A stretch of 64,000 bases of DNA from Acetatifactor sp. (lineage in GTDB: Bacteria > Bacillota > Clostridia > Lachnospirales > Lachnospiraceae), in NCBI GenBank assembly GCA_016290775.1, contig JAEEVF010000001.1, forward strand, positions 828,573 through 892,572, read 5' to 3'. Of the stretch, positions 1 through 9,690 are shown piece after piece. The notes under the pieces are model-generated. The model worked only from the letters and a program-made list of their open reading frames with translations, was not told the DNA's origin and did no database searches. The position numbers and the translations under genes are program-made. Within the stretch, counting starts at the first letter, position 1; each line of letters opens with the position of its first letter.

Positions 1-667
1 TTGCCTGCTCCGGCGTGCTGATGCCAAAACCGATGGCACAAGGTACGTCCGTCACCTCGCGAACGCTCTGAACGATGGAAGCAAGGTCAGTCTTGATCTC
101 ACTGCGAACGCCGGTAACGCCCATGGAACTTACCACGTAGATAAAGCCCTTGGCTTCCTTCGCCGTCGTCTGGATCCTGGCCTCAGAAGTCGGTGCGATC
201 ATGGAGATCACCGCTACGCCATGCGCATTCGCAGGCTCTTCCATCTCCGCCTTCTCCTCATAAGGGAGATCCGGAAGGATGATGCCGTCCACGCCAAGCT
301 CCTCACACTTCGAAAAGAACCTGTCATAGCCATAATGGAACACAGGATTGCAATAGGTCATGAAGCACAGCGGGATCTGGCTGACTTCACGAATGCGACG
401 CACGATCTCAAACGCCCCATCCGTCGTCATGCCGTTTTTCAGCGCACGGATGTTGGCATCCTGGATCACGACGCCCTCCGCCGTGGGATCAGAAAAAGGG
501 ATGCCGATCTCGATCAGGTCGGCGCCTGCCTTTTCCATTTCCAGCACGAATCTTACGGTGCTGTCCGCATCCGGATCACCCGCGGTAAGGAACGCGATAA
601 ATGCCTTCCCGTTCGCAGTTTCAAAAGCTTTTTTGATCTTATTTTTCGCAAATTTATCTTCGTACAT
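1..667 (-). CDS. trpA: Tryptophan synthase alpha subunit, 3' end cut by window edge
   Basis: TrpA cleaves indole-3-glycerol phosphate to indole and glyceraldehyde 3-phosphate; indole is channelled to TrpB. The start is the ATG at 665-667 (MYEDKFAKNK), and the frame stays open to base 2, giving 222 of roughly 265 residues; about 40 C-terminal residues lie outside. The catalytic Glu is Glu53 in LIEIGIPFSD. The second catalytic acid, normally Asp in SDPLADG (Asp60 in E. coli), is replaced by Glu64 in SDPTAEG. Barrel motifs FLTAGDPD and CNPVFHYG and the GVTGVR phosphate-site region are present. It is the last gene of the trp operon, 65 bases after trpB. A weak AG-rich ribosome site precedes it. 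The assignment is secure; the C-terminus is not visible. Confidence 0.95.
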   Translation of the reverse strand, partial: MYEDKFAKNKIKKAFETANGKAFIAFLTAGDPDADSTVRFVLEMEKAGADLIEIGIPFSDPTAEGVVIQDANIRALKNGMTTDGAFEIVRRIREVSQIPLCFMTYCNPVFHYGYDRFFSKCEELGVDGIILPDLPYEEKAEMEEPANAHGVAVISMIAPTSEARIQTTAKEAKGFIYVVSSMGVTGVRSEIKTDLASIVQSVREVTDVPCAIGFGISTPEQA

Positions 668-732
668 TTTCTTTCTCACTTTCTACTCGACTGTCCATCG
701 TCAAGTGCGTTCCTGTCATGCTTTTGTCATTC

Positions 733-1917
733 TTAGTCGTGAATGTCCACGCCACGGTAACGTGCGATCGCTGCCACGTCCTTGTCGCCGCGCCCTGAGA
801 TATTGATGATGATGCTCTCGTCTTTTCCAAAGTTCTTGGCGATCTTCAGCGCATGCGCAACGGCATGTGCGCTTTCGATTGCGCAAATGATGCCTTCCGT
901 TCTCGCAAGATATTCAAACGCATCCACGGCTTCATCGTCCGTGATCGGCACGTACTGTGCGCGGCCGATGTCGTGAAGATATGCGTGCTCCGGTCCAATT
1001 CCGGGATAGTCAAGTCCCGCGGAGATGGAATATACCGGCGCGATCTGGCCATATTCATCCTGGCAGAAATAGGATTTCATGCCATGAAAAATGCCAAGGC
1101 TTCCCGTTGCGATCGTCGCAGCGGTCAGAGCCGTGTCAACGCCCTTGCCTGCGGCCTCACAGCCGATCAGCTGCACGTCCTTGTCCTCGATGAAGTTATA
1201 AAAAGCGCCCATGGCATTGCTGCCGCCGCCCACACAGGCGATCACGGCTGCGGGGAGCTTGCCCTCCGCCTTCAGGATCTGCTCCTTCATCTCCTTGCTG
1301 ATCACGCTCTGGAAGTCACGCACGATCATCGGGAAAGGATGAGGACCCATCACGGAACCAAGGCAGTAATGCGTGTCATGCACACGGTTCGTCCACTCGC
1401 GCATGGTCTCATTCACGGCATCCTTAAGCGTCATCGTGCCGCTCGTCACGGGATGCACCTTTGCGCCAAGAAGCTCCATGCGGTAAACATTCAGCGCCTG
1501 ACGGTCCGTATCTTCCTTGCCCATGAAGATCTCGCATTCCATGCCAAGCAGCGCCGCAGCCGTTGCTGTTGCCACGCCATGCTGGCCTGCGCCCGTCTCC
1601 GCGATCAGTCTCGTCTTCCCCATCTTCTTTGCGAGAAGCGCCTGGCCCAGCACGTTATTGATCTTGTGAGATCCCGTGTGATTCAAGTCCTCACGCTTAA
1701 GGTAGATCTTCGCGCCGCCGAGGTCCTTTGTCATCTTCTCCGCATAATAAAGGAGTGACGGCCGGCCTGCATATTCGTTAAAGAGCTTTGTAAGCTCCGC
1801 ATTAAACTCTGGATCGTTTTTATAATGTTCATAGGCTTCCTCCAGCCTGATCAGTTCATTCATCAATGTCTCCGAAATGTACTGTCCGCCATGGATCCCA
1901 TATCTTCCCTTACTCAT
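733..1917 (-). CDS. trpB: Tryptophan synthase beta subunit
   Basis: TrpB is the PLP enzyme that condenses indole with L-serine to make tryptophan, working as an alpha2-beta2 complex with TrpA. It has 394 residues, the usual length for the short (TrpB1) family. The PLP Schiff-base lysine is Lys85 in [10 protein letters not shown]. It is followed by the [10 protein letters not shown] segment that binds the substrate carboxylate and by the glycine-rich phosphate loop [10 protein letters not shown]. The start is the ATG with AAAGGA about 11 bases upstream. It sits between trpF and trpA in the same operon and is controlled by the T-box ahead of trpE. Nothing in it is unusual. Confidence 0.98.
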   Translation of the reverse strand: MSKGRYGIHGGQYISETLMNELIRLEEAYEHYKNDPEFNAELTKLFNEYAGRPSLLYYAEKMTKDLGGAKIYLKREDLNHTGSHKINNVLGQALLAKKMGKTRLIAETGAGQHGVATATAAALLGMECEIFMGKEDTDRQALNVYRMELLGAKVHPVTSGTMTLKDAVNETMREWTNRVHDTHYCLGSVMGPHPFPMIVRDFQSVISKEMKEQILKAEGKLPAAVIACVGGGSNAMGAFYNFIEDKDVQLIGCEAAGKGVDTALTAATIATGSLGIFHGMKSYFCQDEYGQIAPVYSISAGLDYPGIGPEHAYLHDIGRAQYVPITDDEAVDAFEYLARTEGIICAIESAHAVAHALKIAKNFGKDESIIINISGRGDKDVAAIARYRGVDIHD

Positions 1918-2038
1918 CTTTTTATATCCTTTCCCGCTGTGAATTCATTTGTTTTTTCGTCTGATTTCTTCTTACTTTCGCCTATCTCCAGCCAGCAAAA
2001 GCTACCTGTGCGTCGTTTTGGCCTTATTTTGTTGCTTT

Positions 2039-2659
2039 TCACAAGCTTCGTACTGCTTCGACTGCCTCATGCATCTTCCCAAGGTCTTTGGCGCCGTCCG
2101 TTTCCACGCTGCTGCTTAAGTCCACGGCGTAAGGACGCCATCGTTTGTGGGCCTCCTCGACGTTACCTGCATGGATGCCGCCTGCGAGGAAAAACTGCTT
2201 TGGCAATTCGCCGCCATATGCTTCCATCACCTCGTCGAGAACATTCCAGTTAAAGGTCTTGCCGCTCCCGGTTCCACTGTCAAGAAGCAAGTAATCCGCC
2301 GCCGAGTCCAGCCATGCTTCCACCACAAATCGGTTTTCTGCCTTGACTGCCTTGATCACCGGCTTTCCCGTTCTGGCTTTGAGATATACGATCGTCTCCT
2401 CATCTTCCGTTCCGTGAAGCTGCGCGGCATCGATCACGCCTTCTTCCAAAAGCGTCGCAATGCGCTCCTCGGAGTCATTTACGAACACGCCAACAACTGG
2501 AATTCCTACATCCAACTCGCTCCTTAGCTTCCTTGCCTCGTCATCCGTGATGCTTCGGCGAAACCCCTCCGTGAGGATAAACCCAACGAAATCAGGTCGT
2601 ACTTCATTCGCATAGGCAATGTCTTCTTTTCTTCGCAAACCACAGATCTTGATCTTCAT
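2039..2659 (-). CDS. trpF: Phosphoribosylanthranilate isomerase
   Basis: TrpF performs the Amadori rearrangement of N-(5-phosphoribosyl)anthranilate to CdRP. The protein is a 206-residue beta/alpha barrel. The general base Cys7 is in MKIKICGLR and the general acid Asp is in LLLDSGTGSGKTFNW. The C-terminal phosphate-binding segments FFLAGGI and AVDLSSSVET are intact. The frame stays open for 21 codons upstream, but that extension overlaps the trpC stop, and the ATG at 2657-2659 has a GGTGG-type ribosome site, so this start was chosen. It is a stand-alone gene, unlike the TrpC-TrpF fusion of enterobacteria. Confidence 0.96.
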   Translation of the reverse strand: MKIKICGLRRKEDIAYANEVRPDFVGFILTEGFRRSITDDEARKLRSELDVGIPVVGVFVNDSEERIATLLEEGVIDAAQLHGTEDEETIVYLKARTGKPVIKAVKAENRFVVEAWLDSAADYLLLDSGTGSGKTFNWNVLDEVMEAYGGELPKQFFLAGGIHAGNVEEAHKRWRPYAVDLSSSVETDGAKDLGKMHEAVEAVRSL

Positions 2660-2718
2660 CTCCGACCACCTATTTCTTCCTTGCGTCCCGCGGGCATTCC
2701 AGCGCTTTGAACTCCTTG

Positions 2719-3507
2719 TCACCTACGTCCAGCCAGCGTATCCAGCATTGCCTTCTTATCAGCGCTTCTCATCAGGGTCTCGCCGACGAGTACCGCATTC
2801 ACGCCAGCCGCTTCAAGCCTTGCAACATCCTCTCTTGTTTTGATCCCGCTCTCCGAAACAAAAATCTTGTCCGCGGGAACCAATTCCCGTAGCTTCATGG
2901 AATTACCCGAGTCCACGGTGAAATCCTTCAGATTCCGATTGTTTACTCCGATGATCCTGGCCCCAACGGAAAGCGCTGTCTCGATCTCCGCGTCGTCATG
3001 GGTTTCCACCAAAGCTGAAAGCCCCAGCTCCGTCGCCAGCCCCAAATACTCCGAAAGCTGCATCTTGGAAAGGATCGAGCAAATAAGGAGCACAGCGTCC
3101 GCATGCATTTCCTTTGCCTGGTAGATCATGTACTCATCCACCGTAAAATCCTTTCGAAGGATCGGTGTCACAACCGCCTTTCGGATCTCACGAAGATATG
3201 TATCGCTTCCGAGGAAATAAAACGGCTCCGTCAAAACCGAGATTGCGTCTGCGCCGGCGGATTCATATGCTTTCGCAATGTCAACGTAAGGAAAGTCCGG
3301 TGCGATCAAACCCTTTGAAGGCGATGCCTTCTTCACCTCACAGATGAAGCTCATGCCTTGTTTTTTAAGGGCTTCCTCAAATCGAAACTCCTCATCGTCC
3401 TGGGTCATGTCGCTCACTCTGGCCTTCAGCTCTGAAAGCGACAAATGGCGCTTCTCCGCTTCGATCCTCTGCCTTGTCTTTTCTGCTATTGTATCCAGAA
3501 TCGTCAT
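2719..3507 (-). CDS. trpC: Indole-3-glycerol-phosphate synthase
   Basis: TrpC closes the indole ring, converting CdRP to indole-3-glycerol phosphate with loss of CO2 and water. The 262 residues match the monofunctional family. The signature N-terminal segment ICEVKKASPSKGLI carries the catalytic lysine region. ILRKDF, GVNNRNL and VSESGIKTREDV follow in the expected barrel order. The gene lies 15 bases after trpGD and ends 59 bases before trpF, consistent with one transcript. Confidence 0.97.
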   Translation of the reverse strand: MTILDTIAEKTRQRIEAEKRHLSLSELKARVSDMTQDDEEFRFEEALKKQGMSFICEVKKASPSKGLIAPDFPYVDIAKAYESAGADAISVLTEPFYFLGSDTYLREIRKAVVTPILRKDFTVDEYMIYQAKEMHADAVLLICSILSKMQLSEYLGLATELGLSALVETHDDAEIETALSVGARIIGVNNRNLKDFTVDSGNSMKLRELVPADKIFVSESGIKTREDVARLEAAGVNAVLVGETLMRSADKKAMLDTLAGRR

Positions 3508-3522
3508 TTTGATATCTCCTGC

Positions 3523-5151
3523 TTACTGATTCGTCAGCCTTACAAACTCTTCCATCTTCTGAAGCGCTGCGCCGCTGTCGATGGTCTGCGCCGCCAGTGC
3601 CACGCCCTCCTTAATGGAGTTTGCCTTGCCTGCCACATACAGCGCCGCACCTGCATTCATCAGCACTGCCGTGCGCTTGCCGCCCTGCTCTTTTCCGCGA
3701 AGCACTGCCTTCGTGATCTCCGCATTCTCCGCAGGCGTTCCGCCCAAAAGATCTTGCTGACCGCAATGGGAAAGTCCCATCTCTTCCGGCGTGATCACAT
3801 ATTTCTTGAAATTGCCATGATCGATCTCGCAAACCGCCGTCTCGCCAACCGCAGAGATCTCATCGAGCTTTTCGCGGCCGAACACTACAAGGCCTCTCTG
3901 AATCCCCAGGTTCGAAAGAACTCTTGCAAGCGGCTCAAGCAGGCTCTCATCATATACGCCAAGCACGATCATGGAAGGACATGCGGGATTGGTCAGAGGT
4001 CCCAAGATATTGAAGATCGTGCGGATTCCAAGCTCCTTACGGATCGGTCCGACATATTTCATCGCGCTGTGATACTTCTGCGCAAACAGGAAACAAATTC
4101 CCGCCTCGTTCAGCACGTCAATGCTCTTTTCCGGTCCGATCGTGATGTTCGCGCCAAGTGCCTCAAGGCAATCTGCCGCGCCCGACTTCGAGCTTGCGGC
4201 GCGGTTACCGTGCTTTGTCACCGGCACGCCCGCAGCCGAGATCACCATTGCGGAAGTCGTTGAAATGTTAAAGGAGTTCGCATTGTCACCGCCGGTTCCA
4301 ACGATCTCAAGCGTGGGCTTGTCTGCGTGGAGCTTTAAGCTGTGATCACGCATTGCCTCAGCGGAACCCGTGATCTCCTCAATAGTTTCACCCTTCATGG
4401 AAAGTGCGGTGAGATATGCACTCTTTTGCACTTCAGAGGTGTTGCCGTCCATGATCTCATTCATCACGGCCTTGGCCATGTCATAACCTATGTCTTCCTT
4501 GCGGCTAAGAAGCACGATCGCCTTCTTGATCATGTCTGCCGAAGGCTTTTTCTCTTCCGCGGGCGCCGCTTTTGCGTCCACGTTACCCTTCCCAAGGAAG
4601 TTTTCTAAAACGCGGTTTCCTTCAGGCGTCAGGATCGATTCGGGATGGAACTGCACGCCATATACTGGCGCGTCCACGTGCTCCACCGCCATGATCTCGC
4701 CGTCCGCCGTCCTCGCGATCACGTGCAGGCACTCGGGCAATCCCTCTTCGGATGCGGAAAGCGAATGATATCTTCCCACGGTCATCTCCTCATGCATGCC
4801 TGCAAAAAGCTTGCTCTTCGTATCAATCTTGGCAACGCTCTGCTTGCCGTGCATCAACTCTTTAGCATATCCTATCGTCCCGCCAAGTGCCTCGCAGATT
4901 GCCTGGTGTCCAAGGCAGATTCCCAGCATCGGGATCTTCCCTGCAAATGCCTTTACCACTTCCTCGCAGATGCCTGCGTCCGCGGGTCTCCCGGGGCCAG
5001 GCGACATAATAATATGATCGGGTGCGAGCTTTTCGATCTCTTCGATTGTCACCTCGTCATTTCTGACCACCTTGATATCGGGCTCGATGGCGCCCACCAT
5101 CTGATATACGTTATAGGAAAAACTGTCATAATTATCGATCAGTAGAATCAT
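3523..5151 (-). CDS. trpGD: Anthranilate synthase glutaminase / anthranilate phosphoribosyltransferase fusion
   Basis: This 542-residue fusion carries two activities. Residues 1 to about 190 are the class I glutamine amidotransferase: nucleophile Cys79 in MLGICLGHQ and His-Glu in GVQFHPES. It supplies ammonia to TrpE. After a linker rich in Ala, Glu and Lys (about 192-205), the rest is TrpD, which joins anthranilate to PRPP; the GTGGDN motif and the following NISTTSAMV segment mark the PRPP site. The frame is open 13 codons further upstream, but [14 protein letters not shown] is the typical TrpG start. It follows trpE by 16 bases. Such fusions occur in E. coli and in some Clostridia. Confidence 0.96.
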   Translation of the reverse strand: MILLIDNYDSFSYNVYQMVGAIEPDIKVVRNDEVTIEEIEKLAPDHIIMSPGPGRPADAGICEEVVKAFAGKIPMLGICLGHQAICEALGGTIGYAKELMHGKQSVAKIDTKSKLFAGMHEEMTVGRYHSLSASEEGLPECLHVIARTADGEIMAVEHVDAPVYGVQFHPESILTPEGNRVLENFLGKGNVDAKAAPAEEKKPSADMIKKAIVLLSRKEDIGYDMAKAVMNEIMDGNTSEVQKSAYLTALSMKGETIEEITGSAEAMRDHSLKLHADKPTLEIVGTGGDNANSFNISTTSAMVISAAGVPVTKHGNRAASSKSGAADCLEALGANITIGPEKSIDVLNEAGICFLFAQKYHSAMKYVGPIRKELGIRTIFNILGPLTNPACPSMIVLGVYDESLLEPLARVLSNLGIQRGLVVFGREKLDEISAVGETAVCEIDHGNFKKYVITPEEMGLSHCGQQDLLGGTPAENAEITKAVLRGKEQGGKRTAVLMNAGAALYVAGKANSIKEGVALAAQTIDSGAALQKMEEFVRLTNQ

Positions 5152-5167
5152 TTCGCGTTTCCTCCTC

Positions 5168-6640
5168 TTAAATTCCTTCGCTCGCCGCAACGATCGCTTC
5201 CTTCACTGCGGCTGCCTTCTGCAGGCTCTCTTGATACTCCTTCTCAGGAACACTGTCAGCCACGATCCCGGCACCCGAGCGGATAAACACCTTACCGTTC
5301 TTAGCGAATGCAAGTCTGATGCCGATGCAGGTGTCCATGTTTCCGGTAAAGGAAAGATATCCGATCGCTCCGCCGTAAATGCCACGCTTGTTGTTCTCGA
5401 GCTCGTTTATGATCTCGCAGGCCCGAAGCTTCGGTGCTCCGGAAAGCGTTCCTGCAGGGAGGATCGCATCGATGCAATCCAAAGCGTCCTTCCCGTCATC
5501 CAGCTGACCGCTTACCGTGGAGCCGATGTGCATCACGTGGGAATAACGCTCGATTTCCATGTACTTTTCCACCTGTACGGTGCCGATCTTGCTGACCTTG
5601 CCAATGTCGTTTCTTCCAAGGTCTACCAGCATGTTGTGCTCTGCTCTTTCCTTCTCGTCTGCGAGAAGCTCCTTTTCCAGCGCCGCATCCTCCGCGGGCG
5701 TTGCGCCGCGCTTTCTGGTTCCGGCAAGAGGATAAGTGAAGACCTTTCCGTTCTCCAGCTTTACCAGCGTCTCAGGGCTCGCACCCGTGAACTCGCCGTC
5801 CTGGCCGGAGAAATAAAACATGTAAGGTGAAGGATTTTGTGTTCTGAGCACGCGGTATGCATCCAAAAGGCTTCCTTCCATCTGTGCTTCCATTCGGTTC
5901 GAAAGCACCACCTGGAAAATGTCACCCTCCTTGATATAATGCTTTCCACGCTCCACCATGTTGCAGTATTCTTCTTTGCTAAAAAGCGACTTGAATTCAG
6001 ATTTAAGGACTACCTTCTCTGCCTTTGCACGCTCGCCGTCCGTGATGAGGCGGCTCATCGTGTCAAGCTCTAGCAGAGCCTTATTGTAATTGATCTCAAG
6101 GTCATCCGTCTTTACGTTGGTGATCAAAATGACCTTCTGGCGGAAGTGATCAAATGCGACCACCTTGTGGAACAGCATCAGATTTACGTCTGAAAAGCCT
6201 TCCTCGTCCTTCGCGTCAAGCTTCAGCGTCGGCTCCGCATATTTGATATAGTCGTAGGAGAAATATCCCACAAGGCCACCCGTAAAGCCCGGAAGATCCG
6301 AAAGGATCGGGCTCTTGTTATCACTCAGGATTTCGCGGATGCAGCTCTTTACGTCCTTGGTCTCCACCTGCGTCGTCAGCGCCGTCTTCACCTTCGTCTC
6401 ACCATTTCTGCATGAAATCTCGAGGACGGGATCGAAGCCTAAGAAGGAATAACGAGACCATCGCTTTTGGGAATCTGCACTTTCCAGCAGATACACGTGA
6501 CGGCTGACACGCTTCAAGATCCGCAGAATCTCGATAGGGGTCTTGGCGTCGCCGTAGATTTCCGTCGCCAAAGGGATCACGCCGTACGCGCCCTCACGGG
6601 ATAGGTTTTTGCACTCCTCCAAACTTAAGTTGAGCTTCAT
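5168..6640 (-). CDS. trpE: Anthranilate synthase component I
   Basis: TrpE makes anthranilate from chorismate with ammonia delivered by the TrpG domain of the next gene. The 490 residues have the normal two-part layout. An N-terminal regulatory region contains VYLLESAD, the LLES motif associated with tryptophan feedback binding. The C-terminal chorismate-utilising domain has [12 protein letters not shown] and [15 protein letters not shown]. It is the first structural gene of the trp operon, about 25 bases downstream of the T-box terminator. It is therefore probably controlled twice: by uncharged tRNA-Trp at the RNA level and by tryptophan at the enzyme level. The second point is inferred from the motif. 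Confidence 0.97.
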   Translation of the reverse strand: MKLNLSLEECKNLSREGAYGVIPLATEIYGDAKTPIEILRILKRVSRHVYLLESADSQKRWSRYSFLGFDPVLEISCRNGETKVKTALTTQVETKDVKSCIREILSDNKSPILSDLPGFTGGLVGYFSYDYIKYAEPTLKLDAKDEEGFSDVNLMLFHKVVAFDHFRQKVILITNVKTDDLEINYNKALLELDTMSRLITDGERAKAEKVVLKSEFKSLFSKEEYCNMVERGKHYIKEGDIFQVVLSNRMEAQMEGSLLDAYRVLRTQNPSPYMFYFSGQDGEFTGASPETLVKLENGKVFTYPLAGTRKRGATPAEDAALEKELLADEKERAEHNMLVDLGRNDIGKVSKIGTVQVEKYMEIERYSHVMHIGSTVSGQLDDGKDALDCIDAILPAGTLSGAPKLRACEIINELENNKRGIYGGAIGYLSFTGNMDTCIGIRLAFAKNGKVFIRSGAGIVADSVPEKEYQESLQKAAAVKEAIVAASEGI

Positions 6641-6664
6641 GACTGGTCCTCCTTGATTAAAAAA

Positions 6665-6713
6665 TTTAAAATAAGAACGTCCCTGAAAATACCTTTCGAT
6701 ACTTTCAAGGACG
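6665..6713 (-). terminator. T-box regulatory terminator ahead of trpE
   Basis: A long hairpin with arms 6678-6693 and 6698-6713 and a GAAA loop is followed on the minus strand by a U-rich tract. It overlaps the 3' side of the T-box core, so the two structures should be mutually exclusive, as in other T-boxes. Confidence 0.9.
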
Positions 6714-6965
6714 GGTTATACTTTGTTCCCGCGGTGCCACCTTGATTCACTCCCTCTTAGGGTAGTGCTCTTATCGGATACCAACATATCCTGTGCAATT
6801 GACGCATGCCTAACGTCGCCCCATACTCTGAATCATGCGATCCATTTCTAAGCGCCCTCCGTGGTCCATTTAACAGCCTGCATTTCCAACCTTTCTCAGC
6901 ATCCGGTCTCTCTGTAAGCGCATTTACTGTTTTTATCTCCACTTCTTCGGTTTCTGTCCGCATAT
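6665..6965 (-). promoter_or_regulatory. T-box leader of the trp operon, tryptophan specifier
   Basis: The leader between promoter and trpE carries the T-box core AAGGTGGCACCGCG, read on the minus strand at about 6729-6743. This is the sequence that pairs with the tRNA acceptor end. Stem I features (AGAGAG and GGTTGGAAATGC) lie near 6880-6915. A UGG triplet at 6866-6868, in the context AAATGGACCACGG, fits the specifier position for tRNA-Trp. A strong intrinsic terminator at 6678-6713 is followed by a U-rich run. Uncharged tRNA-Trp should stabilise the antiterminator and permit trp transcription. The T-box identity is clear; the exact specifier loop is read by eye and not folded. Confidence 0.93.
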
Positions 6966-6997
6966 GAAGTTGTCGTGACTTTCATCACTTGTGTTGA

Positions 6998-7026
6998 ATT
7001 TTATTCCTTCGAAGTTTGTTTGTCAA
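6998..7026 (-). promoter_or_regulatory. Sigma-A-type promoter of the trp operon
   Basis: Minus-strand TTGACA (7021-7026), a 17-base spacer and TAAAAT (6998-7003) place a start near 6990, just ahead of the T-box leader. There is no clear terminator between ackA and this promoter, so some read-through from pta-ackA is possible. Confidence 0.85.
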
Positions 7027-7092
7027 CCTATTTTTTTATCTAAACTTCTTACTTTTTGTCGCTTTGACCTCTTGTTGCCTTATTTGATCACT

Positions 7093-8289
7093 TTACTTAA
7101 CAAGTCTCACCGTCTCTCTTGCAATGGCAAGCTCCTCATTGGTGGGGATCATCATCACCTTCACCTTGCTGTTCGGAGTGCTGATCACAAGGTCCTCGCC
7201 GCGCTTTGCGTTCATCACGGGATCCAGCTCCACGCCCAGGAATCCAAAGTGCTCGCAGACAAGTCTTCTCACCAAAGGTCCGTTCTCGCCAACGCCTGCC
7301 GTAAATGCGATCACGTCCACGCCATTCATGGCTGCGACATAGGAACCAACATATTTAGCGACATGATAGCAATAGGTATTCATTGCACGAACTGCATTCT
7401 CATCACCCTTGTCATATCCAGCCTCGATGTCACGGAAGTCGGAAGAAAGGCCGTCGGAAAGGCCAAGCACGCCCGACTTCTTGTTCAGCACGTTCATCAG
7501 CTCTGGAAGGTCCAAATGCTCCTTCTTTGCAATAAACTCAAGGATCGCGGGATCCACGTCGCCGCAGCGCGTGCCCATGATCAGACCCTCAAGCGGGGTC
7601 AGACCCATGGAAGTGTCCACGCACTTGCCGTTCTTAACTGCAGAAATGCTGGCGCCGTTGCCAAGGTGGCAAACGATGATCTTCAGGCTTTCATAAGGAA
7701 CGCCAAGGATCTCAGCCGCACGCTTTGAAACGTAGGAATGACTCGTGCCATGGAAGCCATAGCGGCGAACCTTGTATTTCTTGTAATATTCATACGGAAG
7801 GCCGTACATATATGCTTCTTCCGGCATGGTCTGATGGAAGGAGGTGTCAAATACGGCCACCATCGGCGTGTTCGGCATAAGCTTCTGGCAGGCATGAATG
7901 CCGATCAGGTTTGCAGGGTTATGAAGGGGGGCAAGGTCGTTACACTCTTCGATCGCCTTCAGCACGTCCGCGTCAATGATCGTGGACTCCGCGAATTTCT
8001 CGCCGCCGTGCACGATACGATGACCAACGGCATCAATCTCGCTAAGACTCTTTACAACGCCGGTCGCAGGGTTCGTGAGTGCCTCAAGCACCAGGCGGAT
8101 CGCCTCCGTGTGATCCGGCATGGGCGTCACCTTGACTTCCTTCTGCCCGCCCGCGGGGGTATAGCTGATCTGGCTTCCGTCGATCCCGATGCGCTCACAA
8201 AGGCCCTTTGCGATGCACTGCTCGCTGTCGGAATTGATGAGCTGGAATTTCAGGGATGAACTGCCACAGTTGATAACAAGAATGTTCAT
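7093..8289 (-). CDS. ackA: Acetate kinase
   Basis: AckA converts acetyl phosphate and ADP to acetate and ATP, the last step of acetate fermentation. The 398 residues match the family. The ASKHA-fold signatures are present: NCGSSSLKFQLI at the N-terminus, GHRIVHGGE, FDTSFHQTMP, HLGNGASI and FTAGVGENGP. The frame is open for 27 codons upstream, but the ATG at 8287-8289 (MNILVINCGSSS) is the conserved start and has an AGGAG-like site in front. It lies downstream of pta with a 272-base gap that can form alternative hairpins. Confidence 0.97.
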   Translation of the reverse strand: MNILVINCGSSSLKFQLINSDSEQCIAKGLCERIGIDGSQISYTPAGGQKEVKVTPMPDHTEAIRLVLEALTNPATGVVKSLSEIDAVGHRIVHGGEKFAESTIIDADVLKAIEECNDLAPLHNPANLIGIHACQKLMPNTPMVAVFDTSFHQTMPEEAYMYGLPYEYYKKYKVRRYGFHGTSHSYVSKRAAEILGVPYESLKIIVCHLGNGASISAVKNGKCVDTSMGLTPLEGLIMGTRCGDVDPAILEFIAKKEHLDLPELMNVLNKKSGVLGLSDGLSSDFRDIEAGYDKGDENAVRAMNTYCYHVAKYVGSYVAAMNGVDVIAFTAGVGENGPLVRRLVCEHFGFLGVELDPVMNAKRGEDLVISTPNSKVKVMMIPTNEELAIARETVRLVK

Positions 8290-8337
8290 TGTAATTTCTC
8301 CTATACTTCCTTGATTCAAAAATCTTCGTGGCTTCCA

Positions 8338-8521
8338 GATGGCGTCCTCTTGGAACGGCTCAGACTGCACTAAGTTAACCTTCGGCCTTCATGCAAAGCC
8401 TTGCGTTCGATTTCAAATCTCACGCTGCGGCTTATCAGTCCTTGGTTCACTAAGTGCTGCTGGCTAATTGTTCCAAGAGGGCGTCATCTGTCGGCCACTT
8501 ACTCTACTGCTCTTGGAACAA
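8338..8521 (-). other. Pta-ackA intergenic region with competing hairpins
   Basis: Three related segments lie in the gap. In transcript order they are A (8521-8510, TTGTTCCAAGAG), B (8488-8468, containing CTCTTGGAACAA) and A-prime (8356-8338, starting GTTCCAAGAGG). A pairs perfectly with B over 12 bases across a 30-base loop. B extended to 19 bases pairs with A-prime with two mismatches across about 113 bases. The two pairings cannot coexist. This resembles an attenuator or a processing site; no U-tract follows either stem, so it is not a plain terminator. Function is unknown. Confidence 0.55.
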
Positions 8522-8561
8522 CATTACTTCAAAACTCTTTTTGAATTACTTTTATAATTGT

Positions 8562-9563
8562 TTACAACACTTGCGCCTGAACTGCGGTGAGGGCAACTAC
8601 GCCGACGATGTCTTGCCAGGAGCAGCCGCGGGACAAGTCGTTTACAGGCTTTGCGATGCCCTGGAGCATCGGGCCGTAAGCTTCTGCGCCGCCAAGACGC
8701 TGAACGAGCTTATATCCAATGTTACCAGCATCCAAGTTCGGGAAGATGAGGACGTTCGCCTTACCTGCGATGGAAGAACCGGGTGCCTTGGACTTTGCAA
8801 CGCTCGGAACCAGTGCCGCATCCAACTGAAGCTCACCGTCAAGGATCAGCTGCGGATACTGCTCATGCGCGATACGCGTTGCCTCAACGACCTTATCTAC
8901 CAATGCATGCTTAGCGCTACCCTTCGTGGAATGACTCAGCATTGCGATCACTGGTCTCGGACCAACCAGAAGACGGAAGCTCCTTGCCGAACTGTCAGCG
9001 ATCGCCGCAAGCTCCTCTGCGTTCGGATCCTGATTCAGACCGCAATCTGCAAAAATAAAGGTACCGTTGTCTCCCATGTCCTTAAACTGCGTATCCATCA
9101 CGAAGAAACCGCTCACAAGCTTTACGCCGGGCGCCGTCTTCAGGATCTGCAATGCGGGACGCAGCGTGTCAGCCGTTGCATGACAAGCACCGGCCACCAT
9201 ACCGTCAGCATCATTGGCCTTAACCATCACGATACCGAAGGTCAGATTGTCCGTCAGAAGGATCTCGCGAGCCTTCTCAAGCGTCATGCCCTTTGCCTTA
9301 CGGGTTTCATAAAGCAGGTTCACGTAAGCGTCGAGCTTATCACATTTCGTGGGGTCGACCACTTTCACGCCGGAAAGATCTACCTCCAGCCAGCCTGCGC
9401 CATCCATGATCTTTTCCTCACTGCCGATCATGATGATATTTGCAATGCCCTCTTCCATGATCTTTGCCGCCGCGATCAGCGTCCTTTTATCATTGGACTC
9501 CGGCAGCACGATCGTCTTTCTGTCCAGCCTTGCACGCTCTTTGATCTTATCAATGTATGACAT
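8562..9563 (-). CDS. pta: Phosphate acetyltransferase
   Basis: Pta exchanges acetyl-CoA and phosphate for acetyl phosphate and CoA, feeding AckA. The protein has 333 residues, the short form without the N-terminal DRTGG/BioD-like regulatory domain of enterobacteria. Recognisable segments are KTIVLPESNDKRTL near the start, GMVAGACHATADTLRPAL, FADCGLNQDPN, MLSHSTKGSA and NVLIFPNLDAGNIGYK. The ATG at 9561-9563 has an AGGAG site at good spacing; upstream in-frame codons reach into the promoter region and are not used. It is transcribed away from tmcAL. Confidence 0.97.
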   Translation of the reverse strand: MSYIDKIKERARLDRKTIVLPESNDKRTLIAAAKIMEEGIANIIMIGSEEKIMDGAGWLEVDLSGVKVVDPTKCDKLDAYVNLLYETRKAKGMTLEKAREILLTDNLTFGIVMVKANDADGMVAGACHATADTLRPALQILKTAPGVKLVSGFFVMDTQFKDMGDNGTFIFADCGLNQDPNAEELAAIADSSARSFRLLVGPRPVIAMLSHSTKGSAKHALVDKVVEATRIAHEQYPQLILDGELQLDAALVPSVAKSKAPGSSIAGKANVLIFPNLDAGNIGYKLVQRLGGAEAYGPMLQGIAKPVNDLSRGCSWQDIVGVVALTAVQAQVL

Positions 9564-9625
9564 GACGTTCTCCTTTCTGGTATCGCTTACATTGCATATT
9601 TTGCTTAACAAAATCACTATTTTAT

Positions 9626-9654
9626 ATTATACTATTGTCACAACTCGTTAACAA
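9626..9654 (-). promoter_or_regulatory. Promoter of pta(-ackA)
   Basis: Minus-strand TTGTTA (9649-9654), a 17-base spacer and a consensus TATAAT (9626-9631) lie about 60 bases ahead of pta. Confidence 0.75.
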
Positions 9655-9690
9655 GATGATTTATGCGCAAAGATTGTATATTTTTAAGAA

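Noticed and set aside
853..1758. Plus-strand 301-codon open frame over trpB
   Set aside because: TrpB on the other strand is unambiguous and this frame has a composition typical of an antisense shadow.
6757..6963. 68-codon minus-strand open frame in the trp leader
   Set aside because: It lies in the T-box RNA structure; no ribosome site or leader-peptide logic was seen.
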